From Sandaracinaceae bacterium (GTDB lineage: Bacteria > Myxococcota_A > Polyangia > Polyangiales > Sandaracinaceae), in NCBI GenBank assembly GCA_019637095.1, contig JAHBWG010000004.1, positions 124,001 through 188,000 of the forward strand: a DNA stretch of 64,000 nucleotides, given 5' to 3'. Positions 1 through 7,468 of the stretch are shown piece by piece (within the stretch, counting starts at the first letter, position 1; each line of letters starts with the position of its first letter). The position numbers were made by a program, and so were the translations under genes. The notes under the pieces were generated by a model. The model was not told where the DNA came from. It saw nothing but the letters and a program-made list of their open reading frames with translations, and made no database searches.

Positions 1-922
1 CGCCCTCGCGGTCGGCATCGTCGTCTCGCGCCGCGTGACCCGCCGCGTCGCGGTGCTCGCGTCTGCCACCGAGCGCGTCGGCCGGGGCGACCTCTCCGTG
101 GAGGTCGCCTCCGACGGCAAGGACGAGATCGCGGAGCTCACGCGCGCGTTCAACGCGATGGTGCGCGACATCCGCACGAGCCGCGATCGGATCGAGTACC
201 TTCAGCGCATCGGCGCGTGGCAGGACTTCGCGCGCCGGCTCGCCCACGAGATCAAGAACCCGCTGACCCCGATCCAGCTCGCCGTGCAGCAGGTCCACCG
301 TACGTACCAGGGCGACGATCCCCGCTACCGGCGCACCCTCGACGACGCCGCGGCGATCGTCGAGGAAGAGATCGCCACGCTGCGCCGGCTCGTGGGGGAG
401 TTCCACGAGTTCGCGCGGCTGCCGGTGGCCGCCCTCGAGCCGGCCGAGCTCACGGGGTTCGTCGAGCGCGCCCTGCGCGGGCTCGAGCCGGAGGCGCTCC
501 TCGGCGAGGCGGCGCCGACCGCGTCCGCGCCCGCGCTGATCGTCGAGGTGGACGAGCGGCCCACCCCGGTGCAGATCGACGCGCAGATGCTCCGCCGCGC
601 CCTCGACAACCTCGTGCGCAACGCCGTCCAGGCGGTGGCCGCGGCCGCGCCCGACGGCGGCGGGCGCGTGGTGGTGGCGGCGCGGCGGGACGGAGCGAGC
701 GCCGTCCTCGAGGTCCGCGACGACGGACCGGGCATCGCCGAGGCCGACCGCCAGCGGGTGTTCGACCCGTACTACACCACCAAGTCGGACGGGACCGGGC
801 TGGGCCTCGCGATCGTCAAGAAGGTCGTGCTCGAGCACGACGGCTCGATCGAGTGCGTCGCCGCGCCCGAGGGCGGCGCGTGCTTCCGCATCCGCCTCCC
901 GCTCGCGCCGGAGGCCGCGTGA
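1..922 (+). CDS. NtrY-like sensor histidine kinase, 5'-truncated by the window edge
   Basis: The frame is open from base 2, so the sensor and first membrane segment lie outside the window. What remains starts with the end of a hydrophobic helix, then a HAMP linker (GRGDLSVEV...DEIAELTRAFNAM). The phospho-acceptor box is LAHEIKNPLTPIQ, and the catalytic domain has the N box NLVRNAVQAV, the G1 box DDGPGIAEADRQRVF and the G2 box GTGLGLAIVKKVV. The stretch before the H box (YLQRIGAWQDFARR) is typical of the NtrY branch, whose members pair with sigma-54-type response regulators. All catalytic motifs are intact, so it should autophosphorylate on the H-box His at the inner membrane. The next gene overlaps its stop codon (GTGA). 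The partner regulator is probably upstream, outside the window. Confidence 0.93.
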   Translation, partial: ALAVGIVVSRRVTRRVAVLASATERVGRGDLSVEVASDGKDEIAELTRAFNAMVRDIRTSRDRIEYLQRIGAWQDFARRLAHEIKNPLTPIQLAVQQVHRTYQGDDPRYRRTLDDAAAIVEEEIATLRRLVGEFHEFARLPVAALEPAELTGFVERALRGLEPEALLGEAAPTASAPALIVEVDERPTPVQIDAQMLRRALDNLVRNAVQAVAAAAPDGGGRVVVAARRDGASAVLEVRDDGPGIAEADRQRVFDPYYTTKSDGTGLGLAIVKKVVLEHDGSIECVAAPEGGACFRIRLPLAPEAA

Positions 923-1452
923 CCCGCCGCGAGCGCGTGCTCTGGACGCTGGGGTTCTTCGGGCTCGTCGCGGCGATCGTCGCCGCCATCGCGCTCGCGC
1001 GCACGCTCGGCCTCGAGGGCCGCCCGAGCAACCCGCTCGTGGGGACCGAGGCGCCGACCCTCTCGCTGCCACGCCTCGACGGGCCGCCGCTCGAGCTCAC
1101 CTCCCTGCGCGGCGACGTGGTCCTGCTCGACTTCTGGGCGTCGTGGTGCGGGCCCTGCCGGCAGTCCATCCCCGCGCTGAACTCGGTTCACAGTCGATAC
1201 CAAGGACGGATCCAGATGTTCGGTGTCAACCTCGACCATGGGCTCGACGCCGCCGGGGTCGCGCGCGCGCATCGCGCGTTCGGGGCCGAGTTCCCGTCCG
1301 TCCGCGACTCCGGCGGCGCGGCGCAGTCCGCGTTCGGGGTCACGAGCATCCCGACCCTGGTACTGATCGACCGTGCGGGGGTGATTCGTTATGTGGCGCG
1401 CGGGGTTCCGGATCCGGGCGACGTCGGCGACGCCATCGACGACCTCCTCTGA
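919..1452 (+). CDS. TlpA-like membrane-anchored thioredoxin
   Basis: 177 residues. An N-terminal helix (about residues 8-28) anchors the protein, followed by a thioredoxin fold of the TlpA/ResA class with the redox motif WCGPC (Cys77 and Cys80) and a SIPTL segment carrying the cis-proline. The usual role in this family is reduction of periplasmic disulfides, for example in cytochrome c maturation or of oxidised envelope proteins. The GTG start overlaps the kinase stop in a GTGA, so translation is coupled to the histidine kinase. Whether the kinase senses envelope redox state is only a guess from this pairing. No other cytochrome maturation gene is visible nearby. Confidence 0.9.
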   Translation: MTRRERVLWTLGFFGLVAAIVAAIALARTLGLEGRPSNPLVGTEAPTLSLPRLDGPPLELTSLRGDVVLLDFWASWCGPCRQSIPALNSVHSRYQGRIQMFGVNLDHGLDAAGVARAHRAFGAEFPSVRDSGGAAQSAFGVTSIPTLVLIDRAGVIRYVARGVPDPGDVGDAIDDLL

Positions 1453-1474
1453 CCCGGGGTGTCGTTTCACGTAC

Positions 1475-1487
1475 GGATCATTGATCC
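1475..1487. promoter_or_regulatory. Palindrome GGATCA-T-TGATCC over a -35 box
   Basis: A perfect 6+1+6 inverted repeat that overlaps the proposed -35 hexamer of the Fic-like gene. Its size and position suit a repressor operator; binding is inferred, not shown. Confidence 0.4.
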
Positions 1488-1509
1488 GCTGAGCCCGATT
1501 CGATAGAAT
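1481..1509 (+). promoter_or_regulatory. Sigma-70-type promoter of the Fic-like gene
   Basis: TTGATC at 1481-1486 and TAGAAT at 1504-1509 are separated by exactly 17 bases. The site stands out because the flanking DNA is much richer in GC. It lies 49 bases before the chosen GTG start at 1558. Confidence 0.55.
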
Positions 1510-1557
1510 CCGCCCCCCAGCGGTCTTGTTACCGTGGCTCGATTGGGAGGTGGCTGC

Positions 1558-2334
1558 GTGCAGGCGCAACGGCTCGACGAGACGCTCCACGTCCTCCACG
1601 GGGAGCTCGAGAAGGCGGACGCGGAGACCCTCTCCGAGTACCACAAGATCTTCGATTTCTCGTGGATTTACCATGATTCCGCGCTCGAGGGCGTGGTCTA
1701 CAACATGGACGAGCTGCAGGCCGCGCTCGAGGCGAGCGAGCTCCCCGACCCGGCGCTCGGGCCCGTCTACGACGAGATCAAGCAGAACCAGGGCGCGATC
1801 CAGCTCATCCGCGAGCTCGCGGACAAGAAGCGGCTGACGATCTCGCTCGAGGTCATCAAGCGCATCTACGCGATGCTCGCGCCCGAAGAGGTCGAGGGCC
1901 GCGGGCCGGCGAAGTACCGCAAGGACATGCCGCTCCACCGCATGTACTTCCACGACATCTCGAAGCCGGAGAAGATCTCGTACAAGATGCGCCAGCTCGT
2001 GACGTGGATGAACGCGGCGGACACGCGGCGCTCGACCCACACGCTGCGCCTCGCGGCGAAGGCCCATTATCAGCTGCTGCACATCTACCCGTTCCCGAAG
2101 CACAGCGGGAAGGTGGCGCGCCTGCTGATGAACCTCATCCTCATCCGAGGTGGCTATCCGCCCGCCATCATCCACGCGACGGAGCGGCAGAGATACTACG
2201 ACGCGCTCAAGACGTCGGAGGACGCGACCGCGCGCATCGTGACCGAGGCGCTGATCGCGTCGATGAACAGCGCGCTGCGTTTCTTCGAGCAGGAAGAGTC
2301 GGCCCGGGGCGGCTGGCGCGCGCGCTCGGCCTGA
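1558..2334 (+). CDS. Degenerate Fic-fold protein (pseudo-Fic)
   Basis: 258 residues from GTG 1558, chosen because GGGAGG sits seven bases upstream; a GTG at 1534 is possible. The protein has the layout of class II Fic enzymes: an inhibitory-helix motif (S41-ALEG45, matching S/T-xxx-E-G/N) and later a Fic loop. The loop reads HIYPFPKHSGKVARL at residues 175-189, where active enzymes read HPF-x-(D/E)-GNGR-xx-R. The catalytic His is Tyr177, the acidic metal ligand is Lys181, GN is HS, and the first Arg is Lys185; PF, the central Gly and Arg188 remain. It is therefore unlikely to carry out ordinary AMPylation. It may have another chemistry or act as a binding protein or regulator. It stands alone behind its own promoter. 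Confidence 0.75.
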   Translation: MQAQRLDETLHVLHGELEKADAETLSEYHKIFDFSWIYHDSALEGVVYNMDELQAALEASELPDPALGPVYDEIKQNQGAIQLIRELADKKRLTISLEVIKRIYAMLAPEEVEGRGPAKYRKDMPLHRMYFHDISKPEKISYKMRQLVTWMNAADTRRSTHTLRLAAKAHYQLLHIYPFPKHSGKVARLLMNLILIRGGYPPAIIHATERQRYYDALKTSEDATARIVTEALIASMNSALRFFEQEESARGGWRARSA

Positions 2335-2337
2335 CGC

Positions 2338-2928
2338 TCACCTCGACTCGAGATCGCCGCCCGGCAGCAGGTCGACCATGTGCTCGCTGACGCGGTCGCC
2401 GACGAGCGCGAGGCGCCGCCCGTTCACGAAGTCGGCGACGACGAGCACTCGACCGCCCACGTCCGAGAGGATCGTGTAGCTCGCTCGTTCCGTCGTCCGG
2501 GGCAGGTGCTCGCCCTCGGCGCGCGCCGCTGCGTGGCCGCGCCGCTCGAGCGCGAGCCGGCGCCCTCCGATCGGGAGCGACTCGGGCACCGGCCCGTCCG
2601 GCACCTCGTCGCATGCGCGCGCCACCACGAGGTCGCGCGCCTCCGGGTCGAGCTGCACGACGAACTCCGCGCGCGGGCTCCCCGGCGTCGGGAACACGCG
2701 GGCGACGAGCCCCTCCTCGTCGAGCTCGACGCAGCCCGCGAGCCACAGCTCCGAGTCTGCGTAGAGCAGCACGTCGCCTACCCGGAGCCCGCGCGGGCCC
2801 CGCGGCGCCTCGGGGACCTCGGGCGCCCGCGCGCGCTCGGCGTTCGCCGCGCGCCGCCGCGTGATCACCCGCGCGGCCGCGGCCCCGGCCGCGACGATGC
2901 CGGCCCCGATCAGGATCTCCACGATCAC
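2338..2928 (-). CDS. Membrane-anchored protein of unknown function, coupled to thiE
   Basis: 196 residues from GTG 2928, which overlaps the thiE stop (GTGA). An N-terminal helix (about residues 3-22, ILIGAGIVAAGAAAARVI) is followed by a basic stretch and a soluble domain. The soluble domain begins LRVGDVLLYADSELWLAG and ends with VVADFVNGRRLALVGDRV. The two beta-rich halves, each with a GxRLAL-type strand, resemble the DUF4178 style of domain, but I cannot assign it firmly. There are no catalytic motifs. The coupling to thiE looks like simple operon packing and does not by itself imply thiamine metabolism. Confidence 0.7.
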   Translation of the reverse strand: MIVEILIGAGIVAAGAAAARVITRRRAANAERARAPEVPEAPRGPRGLRVGDVLLYADSELWLAGCVELDEEGLVARVFPTPGSPRAEFVVQLDPEARDLVVARACDEVPDGPVPESLPIGGRRLALERRGHAAARAEGEHLPRTTERASYTILSDVGGRVLVVADFVNGRRLALVGDRVSEHMVDLLPGGDLESR

Positions 2929-3548
2929 GGCGCGCCTCCGAGCGCGTGGTGCAGCGCGCGCGCGGCGAGCTCCGGATCGTCCGCCGCGCAGAGCGCGGAG
3001 ATCACCGCGCCGAACGCCGCGCCCGCGTCGCGGATCGCGGGGGCGCGCTCGAGCGTGATGCCGCCGATGGCGACCACCGGGCGGCGCGCCCCGGCGCAGA
3101 CGGCGGCGAGCGCGTCGAGGCCGACCACCGGGTCCGGCGCGGACTTGCTCGCGGTCTCGAACACCGGTCCGAACGCGACGAGGTCGGCGCCATCGCGTTC
3201 GGCCTGACGCGCCTGCGCGGGGTCGTGGCTGCTGCGCCCGATCTCGATCCCGCCGACGATCCGCCGCGCGGCGGCGATGGGGAGGTCGTCGAGCCCGACG
3301 TGGAGGCCGTCCGCGCCGACGAGCGCCGCGAGATCGGCCCGGTCGTCGACGACGAACGGGACGCCTGCCGCCGCGCACCGCGCGCGCAGGCGCTCCGCGA
3401 GCGCGAGCCGCGCGCGATCGGCCCCGTCCTTGGCGCGGAGCTGCAGGCGCGCGCACCCGCCCGCGAGGATGGCGGCGGCGATCCGCTCCGGATCGCGCCC
3501 TCGAGTCGCGGCCGGATCCACGATCGCGTAGAGCCCGCGCGCGTTCAT
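2925..3548 (-). CDS. thiE: Thiamine-phosphate synthase
   Basis: 207 residues from ATG 3548. A TIM-barrel enzyme that joins hydroxymethylpyrimidine diphosphate and thiazole phosphate to give thiamine phosphate. Recognisable signatures in order: QLRAKDG (substrate and pyrophosphate binding), VVDDRADLA, DGLHVGLDDLP, IGRSSH, and DLVAFGPVFETASK, followed by VVAIGGI in the phosphate-binding region. The length matches the family. No other thiamine gene lies in the window. It is divergent from the DUF2079 gene with 75 bases between the starts. Confidence 0.93.
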   Translation of the reverse strand: MNARGLYAIVDPAATRGRDPERIAAAILAGGCARLQLRAKDGADRARLALAERLRARCAAAGVPFVVDDRADLAALVGADGLHVGLDDLPIAAARRIVGGIEIGRSSHDPAQARQAERDGADLVAFGPVFETASKSAPDPVVGLDALAAVCAGARRPVVAIGGITLERAPAIRDAGAAFGAVISALCAADDPELAARALHHALGGAP

Positions 3549-3623
3549 GGCGGGTGGGTTACCTCGGCCGCGCACGCTTCACAAGCGGCGCGCGCGCCCT
3601 CGAGCGGCTACGCTCGGCGCGCC

Positions 3624-5417
3624 GTGGAGGCCTCGGTCCCGCCGCCGGCGGTCCGCCGCGCGCTCGTCGCGCTGGTGGCCGCGCAGGGCGTCCTGTTCGC
3701 CGCGCTCGGGCTGGCCCGCTACGCGTCCTTCCACAACGAGACGTTCGACCTCGCGTTCTACGCACGCATCGCGTGGGGGCTCGCGCGCAACGATCACTGG
3801 GAGCCGCTGGTCGACGCGCACGTGTACGGGCTGCATCTCTCGCCGATCCTGATCCCGCTCGGCGCGCTCGGCGCGGTGACCGACACGGCGGCGGTGTTGC
3901 TCGTCGCGCAGGCCGCCGCGCTCGCGCTCGCGGCCTTCCCGCTCGCGCGCATCGGCGTGCGCCACCTCGGCGCACCCGGCGCGCTCGTCGGCGCGCTCGT
4001 GTGGCTCTTCCACCCGAACCTCGGGCACGTCGCTGGCTACGAGGCGCACCCCGGCGTGATCGCGGCCCTCCCGCTCGCGTGGATCGCGTGGGCGGTCGAC
4101 GCGGGCTCGGCGCGCGCGCTCGTCTTCGGGGCGCTCGGCGTGCTGCTCTGCCGCGAGGATCTCGCGCTCGGTGTGGTCGCGGCGGCGGCGCTGTTCGCGT
4201 GGCGTCACGCCGCCGGGCGCCGGGCCGGAGCCGCCGTCGCGCTCGTCGCGCTCGCGTACGTCCTCTACTTCTTCGTGGTGCTGCACCCTCGCCATGCACC
4301 ACCGCAAGGATCGTTGCAGCTCCACTTCGGGCACTTCGGCGACAGCCTCCCCGCCGTGCTCACGCACGTGGCCACGCACCCGGGCGAGCTCGTGGCGCAC
4401 CTCGCCGCGCCGGAGCGGCTCCTCTACCTGCCGAAGATCCTGGCGCCGCTCGCGCTCTTGCCCCTGCTCGCGCCGCGCTGGGTGCTGCCGGCGCTGCCCG
4501 CGCTCGCCGTGAACCTCCTGAGCGCGTGGCCCACCGCGACGGACCTCGACGTCCAGTACCTCACGCCGGCGCTCCCGTTCCTCGTCGCCGGCGCGCTCGA
4601 AGGCGCGGGGCGCATGGCTCGGTCAGCGCCGCGCGCCGCGCCCGCCGCGCTGGCCATCGCGGCGCTGACGGGCCACGTCGTCGCCGGCGGGACCCCGCTC
4701 TCGCTCGATCATCCGTCGGAGGCGATGCGGCCCGACCACCGGACCGCCGCGGCGCGCGCGATCGCGCAGCACATCCCGCCGCGCGCGTCGGTCCAGGCGC
4801 CGTACCCGCTGCTCGCCCACCTCGCCGAGCGCCCCTTCCTGCGCCGGACGACGAGCCCGGAGTCGGGCACGGACTACTACGTCCTCGACGTCGCGCACCG
4901 CCGCCGCTTCGCGGCGAACGAGGACCTCGTGCGCACGACGGAGGAGCCGCCGGTGCGCGACTGGCTCGCGCGTGACGACCACCGCCTCGTCTACGCGGGC
5001 GGCGACTATCTCCTGCTCGAGCGCGGGTACCCTCCGCGCTCGGGGCTCGGCGGCCACGCGATCGTGGGCCGCGCGGACCCCGAGGCGGGGGAGCCGCTCA
5101 CGGCGTGTCTCGCGCTCCTCGGCGGCACGCTGCGCGAGGACGTCCTCGAGCTGCGGTTCGTCGCGCGCGCGCGCTGCCCGAGCGATCTCGCGCTCCGCGT
5201 CGGCGTGACGGAGCGGCCGCGCCGCACCGATCTGCTCTTCGGCGGCTGGCTGAGCCCCGTCCACCTCGAGCGCGGCGATCTCGTCGCGAGCCGTCATCGG
5301 CTCGGCCGCGCGCTGCGCGCCGCCGCGGAGCGCGGCGAGCTCCGCGTGGGCTTGATCCGTCAGAGCGGCGCGCGCCCGGAGCCCGACGATCCGAACAGCG
5401 TCCGCGTCCCGCTGTGA
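3624..5417 (+). CDS. DUF2079-type polytopic membrane protein
   Basis: 597 residues from GTG 3624. About ten hydrophobic helices fill roughly residues 12-350, followed by a soluble C-terminal domain of about 240 residues. Early features such as NETFDLAFYARIAWGLARN, an HLSPILIPLGAL segment and FHPNLGH match the DUF2079 family, which resembles GT-C glycosyltransferases in layout. Family members may use polyprenyl-linked sugars, but activity is unproven. The C-terminal part has a beta-rich segment and no clear motif. A weak hairpin separates it from the convergent aguB. Confidence 0.8.
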   Translation: MEASVPPPAVRRALVALVAAQGVLFAALGLARYASFHNETFDLAFYARIAWGLARNDHWEPLVDAHVYGLHLSPILIPLGALGAVTDTAAVLLVAQAAALALAAFPLARIGVRHLGAPGALVGALVWLFHPNLGHVAGYEAHPGVIAALPLAWIAWAVDAGSARALVFGALGVLLCREDLALGVVAAAALFAWRHAAGRRAGAAVALVALAYVLYFFVVLHPRHAPPQGSLQLHFGHFGDSLPAVLTHVATHPGELVAHLAAPERLLYLPKILAPLALLPLLAPRWVLPALPALAVNLLSAWPTATDLDVQYLTPALPFLVAGALEGAGRMARSAPRAAPAALAIAALTGHVVAGGTPLSLDHPSEAMRPDHRTAAARAIAQHIPPRASVQAPYPLLAHLAERPFLRRTTSPESGTDYYVLDVAHRRRFAANEDLVRTTEEPPVRDWLARDDHRLVYAGGDYLLLERGYPPRSGLGGHAIVGRADPEAGEPLTACLALLGGTLREDVLELRFVARARCPSDLALRVGVTERPRRTDLLFGGWLSPVHLERGDLVASRHRLGRALRAAAERGELRVGLIRQSGARPEPDDPNSVRVPL

Positions 5418-5418
5418 G

Positions 5419-5437
5419 CTTCGGATGACCTCCGAGG
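5419..5437. terminator. Weak hairpin between convergent genes
   Basis: TCGGA-TGACC-TCCGA (5421-5435), extendable by a C-G and a G-T pair, sits in the 22-base gap between two convergent stop codons. There is no T tract. Confidence 0.3.
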
Positions 5438-5439
5438 GC

Positions 5440-6342
5440 TCATCGCGATGGCTCGGTGCCGTCGGCGGCGAGCAGCGCGCGGTAGAGGTCGGGCCGGCGA
5501 TCGCGGAAGAAGCCCCACGACGCGCGCCGCTCGGCGAGGGCGACGCGATCGAACGCGTGGACGAGCACGCCGCTCTCGTCGGGCCCGAGCTCGCCGAGCA
5601 GGTTGCCCCGCGGGTCGCACAGGAACGAGGCGCCGTAGAAGACCAGCTTGCCCTCGTCGCCGATGCGGTTGGCGGCCGCGACCGGGATCGAGTTGGCGAC
5701 CGCGTGGCCCACCATCACGCGCTGCCACGGCTCCTTGGTCCGTTCGCCGCTGCGCGGCTCGCTCCCGATCGCCGTCGGGTAGAGCAGGATCTCGGCGCCT
5801 CGGAGCGAGAGCACGCGGGCGAGCTCGGGGAACCACTGGTCCCAGCAGATCCCGACGCCGATGCGGCCGTGGCGCGTGTCCCACACGGTGATCGGCGTGT
5901 CGCCCGGGCGGAAGAAGAACTTCTCGTGGTAGCCGGGGCCCTCGGGGATGTGCGCCTTGCGGTAGACGCCGAGCACCTCGCCGGTCGCGTCGATCATCGC
6001 GAGGCTGTTGTAGTAGGCCTGCCCGGCGCGCTCGAAGAACGAGTAGGGGATGACGACGTCGAGCTCCTTGGCCAGCGCGCAGAAGCGGCGGAGCGTCGGG
6101 TTGTCGGCGGGCTCGGCCCACGCGAAGTGGGCCTCGTCGTGGCCGCTCGGGAAGTAGGGCCCATGGAACAGCTCGGGCGGCAGCACGATGCGGGCGCCGA
6201 GCTCCGCGGCGTCGCGGATGTGACCGACGACGCGCGCCACGTTGAGCTCGCGCGCGTCGCCGAGCGCGCACTGCACGACGGCGACCGAGAGCTCGTCGTC
6301 GCTCGTCGCCTTGCTCGTTCGCTTCTTCTTGCGGGTGGTCAA
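5440..6342 (-). CDS. aguB: N-carbamoylputrescine amidase
   Basis: 300 residues from a TTG start at 6342 that overlaps the aguA stop (TTGA), with GGGAGC placed as a ribosome binding site. It belongs to the nitrilase superfamily, with the catalytic triad in order: Glu57 (LPPELFHG), Lys129 (YRKAHIP) and Cys166 (GICWDQWFPE). The YHEKFFF and FFRPGDTP segments are typical of the plant and bacterial AguB group. It hydrolyses N-carbamoylputrescine to putrescine, CO2 and ammonia. Direct coupling to agmatine deiminase supports the assignment. Confidence 0.93.
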   Translation of the reverse strand: MTTRKKKRTSKATSDDELSVAVVQCALGDARELNVARVVGHIRDAAELGARIVLPPELFHGPYFPSGHDEAHFAWAEPADNPTLRRFCALAKELDVVIPYSFFERAGQAYYNSLAMIDATGEVLGVYRKAHIPEGPGYHEKFFFRPGDTPITVWDTRHGRIGVGICWDQWFPELARVLSLRGAEILLYPTAIGSEPRSGERTKEPWQRVMVGHAVANSIPVAAANRIGDEGKLVFYGASFLCDPRGNLLGELGPDESGVLVHAFDRVALAERRASWGFFRDRRPDLYRALLAADGTEPSR

Positions 6343-7400
6343 TGCCGGGCTCCCGTGGGCTGCTGCTGGGTGACGCAGTGGAACGCGCCACCGCCGGTCA
6401 GGATCGTCTTGGCGCGGCGGCCGACCACGCGCCGGCTCGGGAACAGCGCCGCGATCGCCTCGACCGCGGCGTCGTCGTACGGCGAGCCGTAGGTCGGCAC
6501 CACGACGGCGGTGTTCGCGATGTAGAAGTTGACGTAGCTCGCCGGCATGACGAGACCCTCGTGGTCCTCGACGAGGCCGGGGGACGGAATTCGCTCGACC
6601 TGGAGCTTGCGGCCCGCCGCGTCCGTCATCGCCGCCAGGTCGCGCGCGATGGCGTCGAGCACCGCCGCGTTCGGATCGTGGTCGCCGCTCGGCGCCATGC
6701 ACACCACGCGTCCCGGCTCGACGAACCGCGCGAGCGTGTCGATGTGTCCGTCCGTGTGGTCGTGCAAGAGACCTTGCTCGAGCCAGAGCACCCGGCGCGC
6801 GCCGAACGCCTCCGCGAAGCGGGCCTCGATCGTCGCCTGCGCCATCCCGGGGTTGCGGTTCGGGTTGAGCATGCACTGACGCGTCGTCAGCAGCGTGCCC
6901 TCGCCGTCCGGCTCGATCGCGCCGCCCTCGAGCACCATGCCGAACGCGAACACCTCGGTGCCCGCGTGCTCTGCGACGCGCGCGGCGACGAGGTCGTCCC
7001 CGTCGAGGATGTACTTGCCGCCCCAGCCGTTGAAGGCGAAGCAGCACGCCGCGACCTCGCCCGCGTCGTTGCGCACGAAGATCGGCGCGATGTCGCGCAT
7101 CCAGATGTCGCCGAACGGGATGCGCGCGCACCTCACGCCGAGGTGCTCGAGCGCCTCGGACGCCTCGAGGTGCCGGACTCCGTCCGGCACGAGCATGCGG
7201 ATCGGCTCGCCGCGCGGGTGTCCCTCCTCGTCGAGGTCGGCGATCGCCTCGCACAGGCCGATGATCTCGCGCTGGGCCTCGCCGAGGTGCTGGGCCCAGA
7301 GCGCGTCGTGGCTCGGCCACGCCATCCAGACGGCGTCGTGCGGCTCCCACTCGGCGGGCTGGCGATGACCGGCGCGCGCCGGCGTCCTCTCCTCGCGCAT
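6339..7400 (-). CDS. aguA: Agmatine deiminase
   Basis: 353 residues from ATG 7400. A member of the guanidino-modifying (peptidylarginine deiminase) superfamily that turns agmatine into N-carbamoylputrescine and ammonia. Visible signatures: PAEWEPHDAVWMAWP at the N-terminus, FGDIWMRDIAP, VLEGGAIEPDGEG, LLHDHTDGHIDT, and GGGAFHCVTQQQP with the nucleophile Cys342. With aguB it forms a two-gene route from arginine-derived agmatine to putrescine. No arginine decarboxylase is in the window. Confidence 0.95.
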   Translation of the reverse strand: MREERTPARAGHRQPAEWEPHDAVWMAWPSHDALWAQHLGEAQREIIGLCEAIADLDEEGHPRGEPIRMLVPDGVRHLEASEALEHLGVRCARIPFGDIWMRDIAPIFVRNDAGEVAACCFAFNGWGGKYILDGDDLVAARVAEHAGTEVFAFGMVLEGGAIEPDGEGTLLTTRQCMLNPNRNPGMAQATIEARFAEAFGARRVLWLEQGLLHDHTDGHIDTLARFVEPGRVVCMAPSGDHDPNAAVLDAIARDLAAMTDAAGRKLQVERIPSPGLVEDHEGLVMPASYVNFYIANTAVVVPTYGSPYDDAAVEAIAALFPSRRVVGRRAKTILTGGGAFHCVTQQQPTGARH

Positions 7401-7468
7401 GGCGGGCCCGAAGGTAGGCTCGCCCAGCGCGCGGCGCCAGCCTCGATCGAGCGCGGCTCGTGCGTCGG

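Noticed and set aside
919-1452. Larger frame starting at 217 as the true start of the thioredoxin
   Set aside because: The upstream part is an off-frame reading of the histidine kinase; the GTG at 919 gives a normal anchor and a GTGA overlap.
3624-5417. Extension of the DUF2079 protein upstream to 2946
   Set aside because: This would read antisense through thiE; the hydrophobic N-terminus fits GTG 3624.
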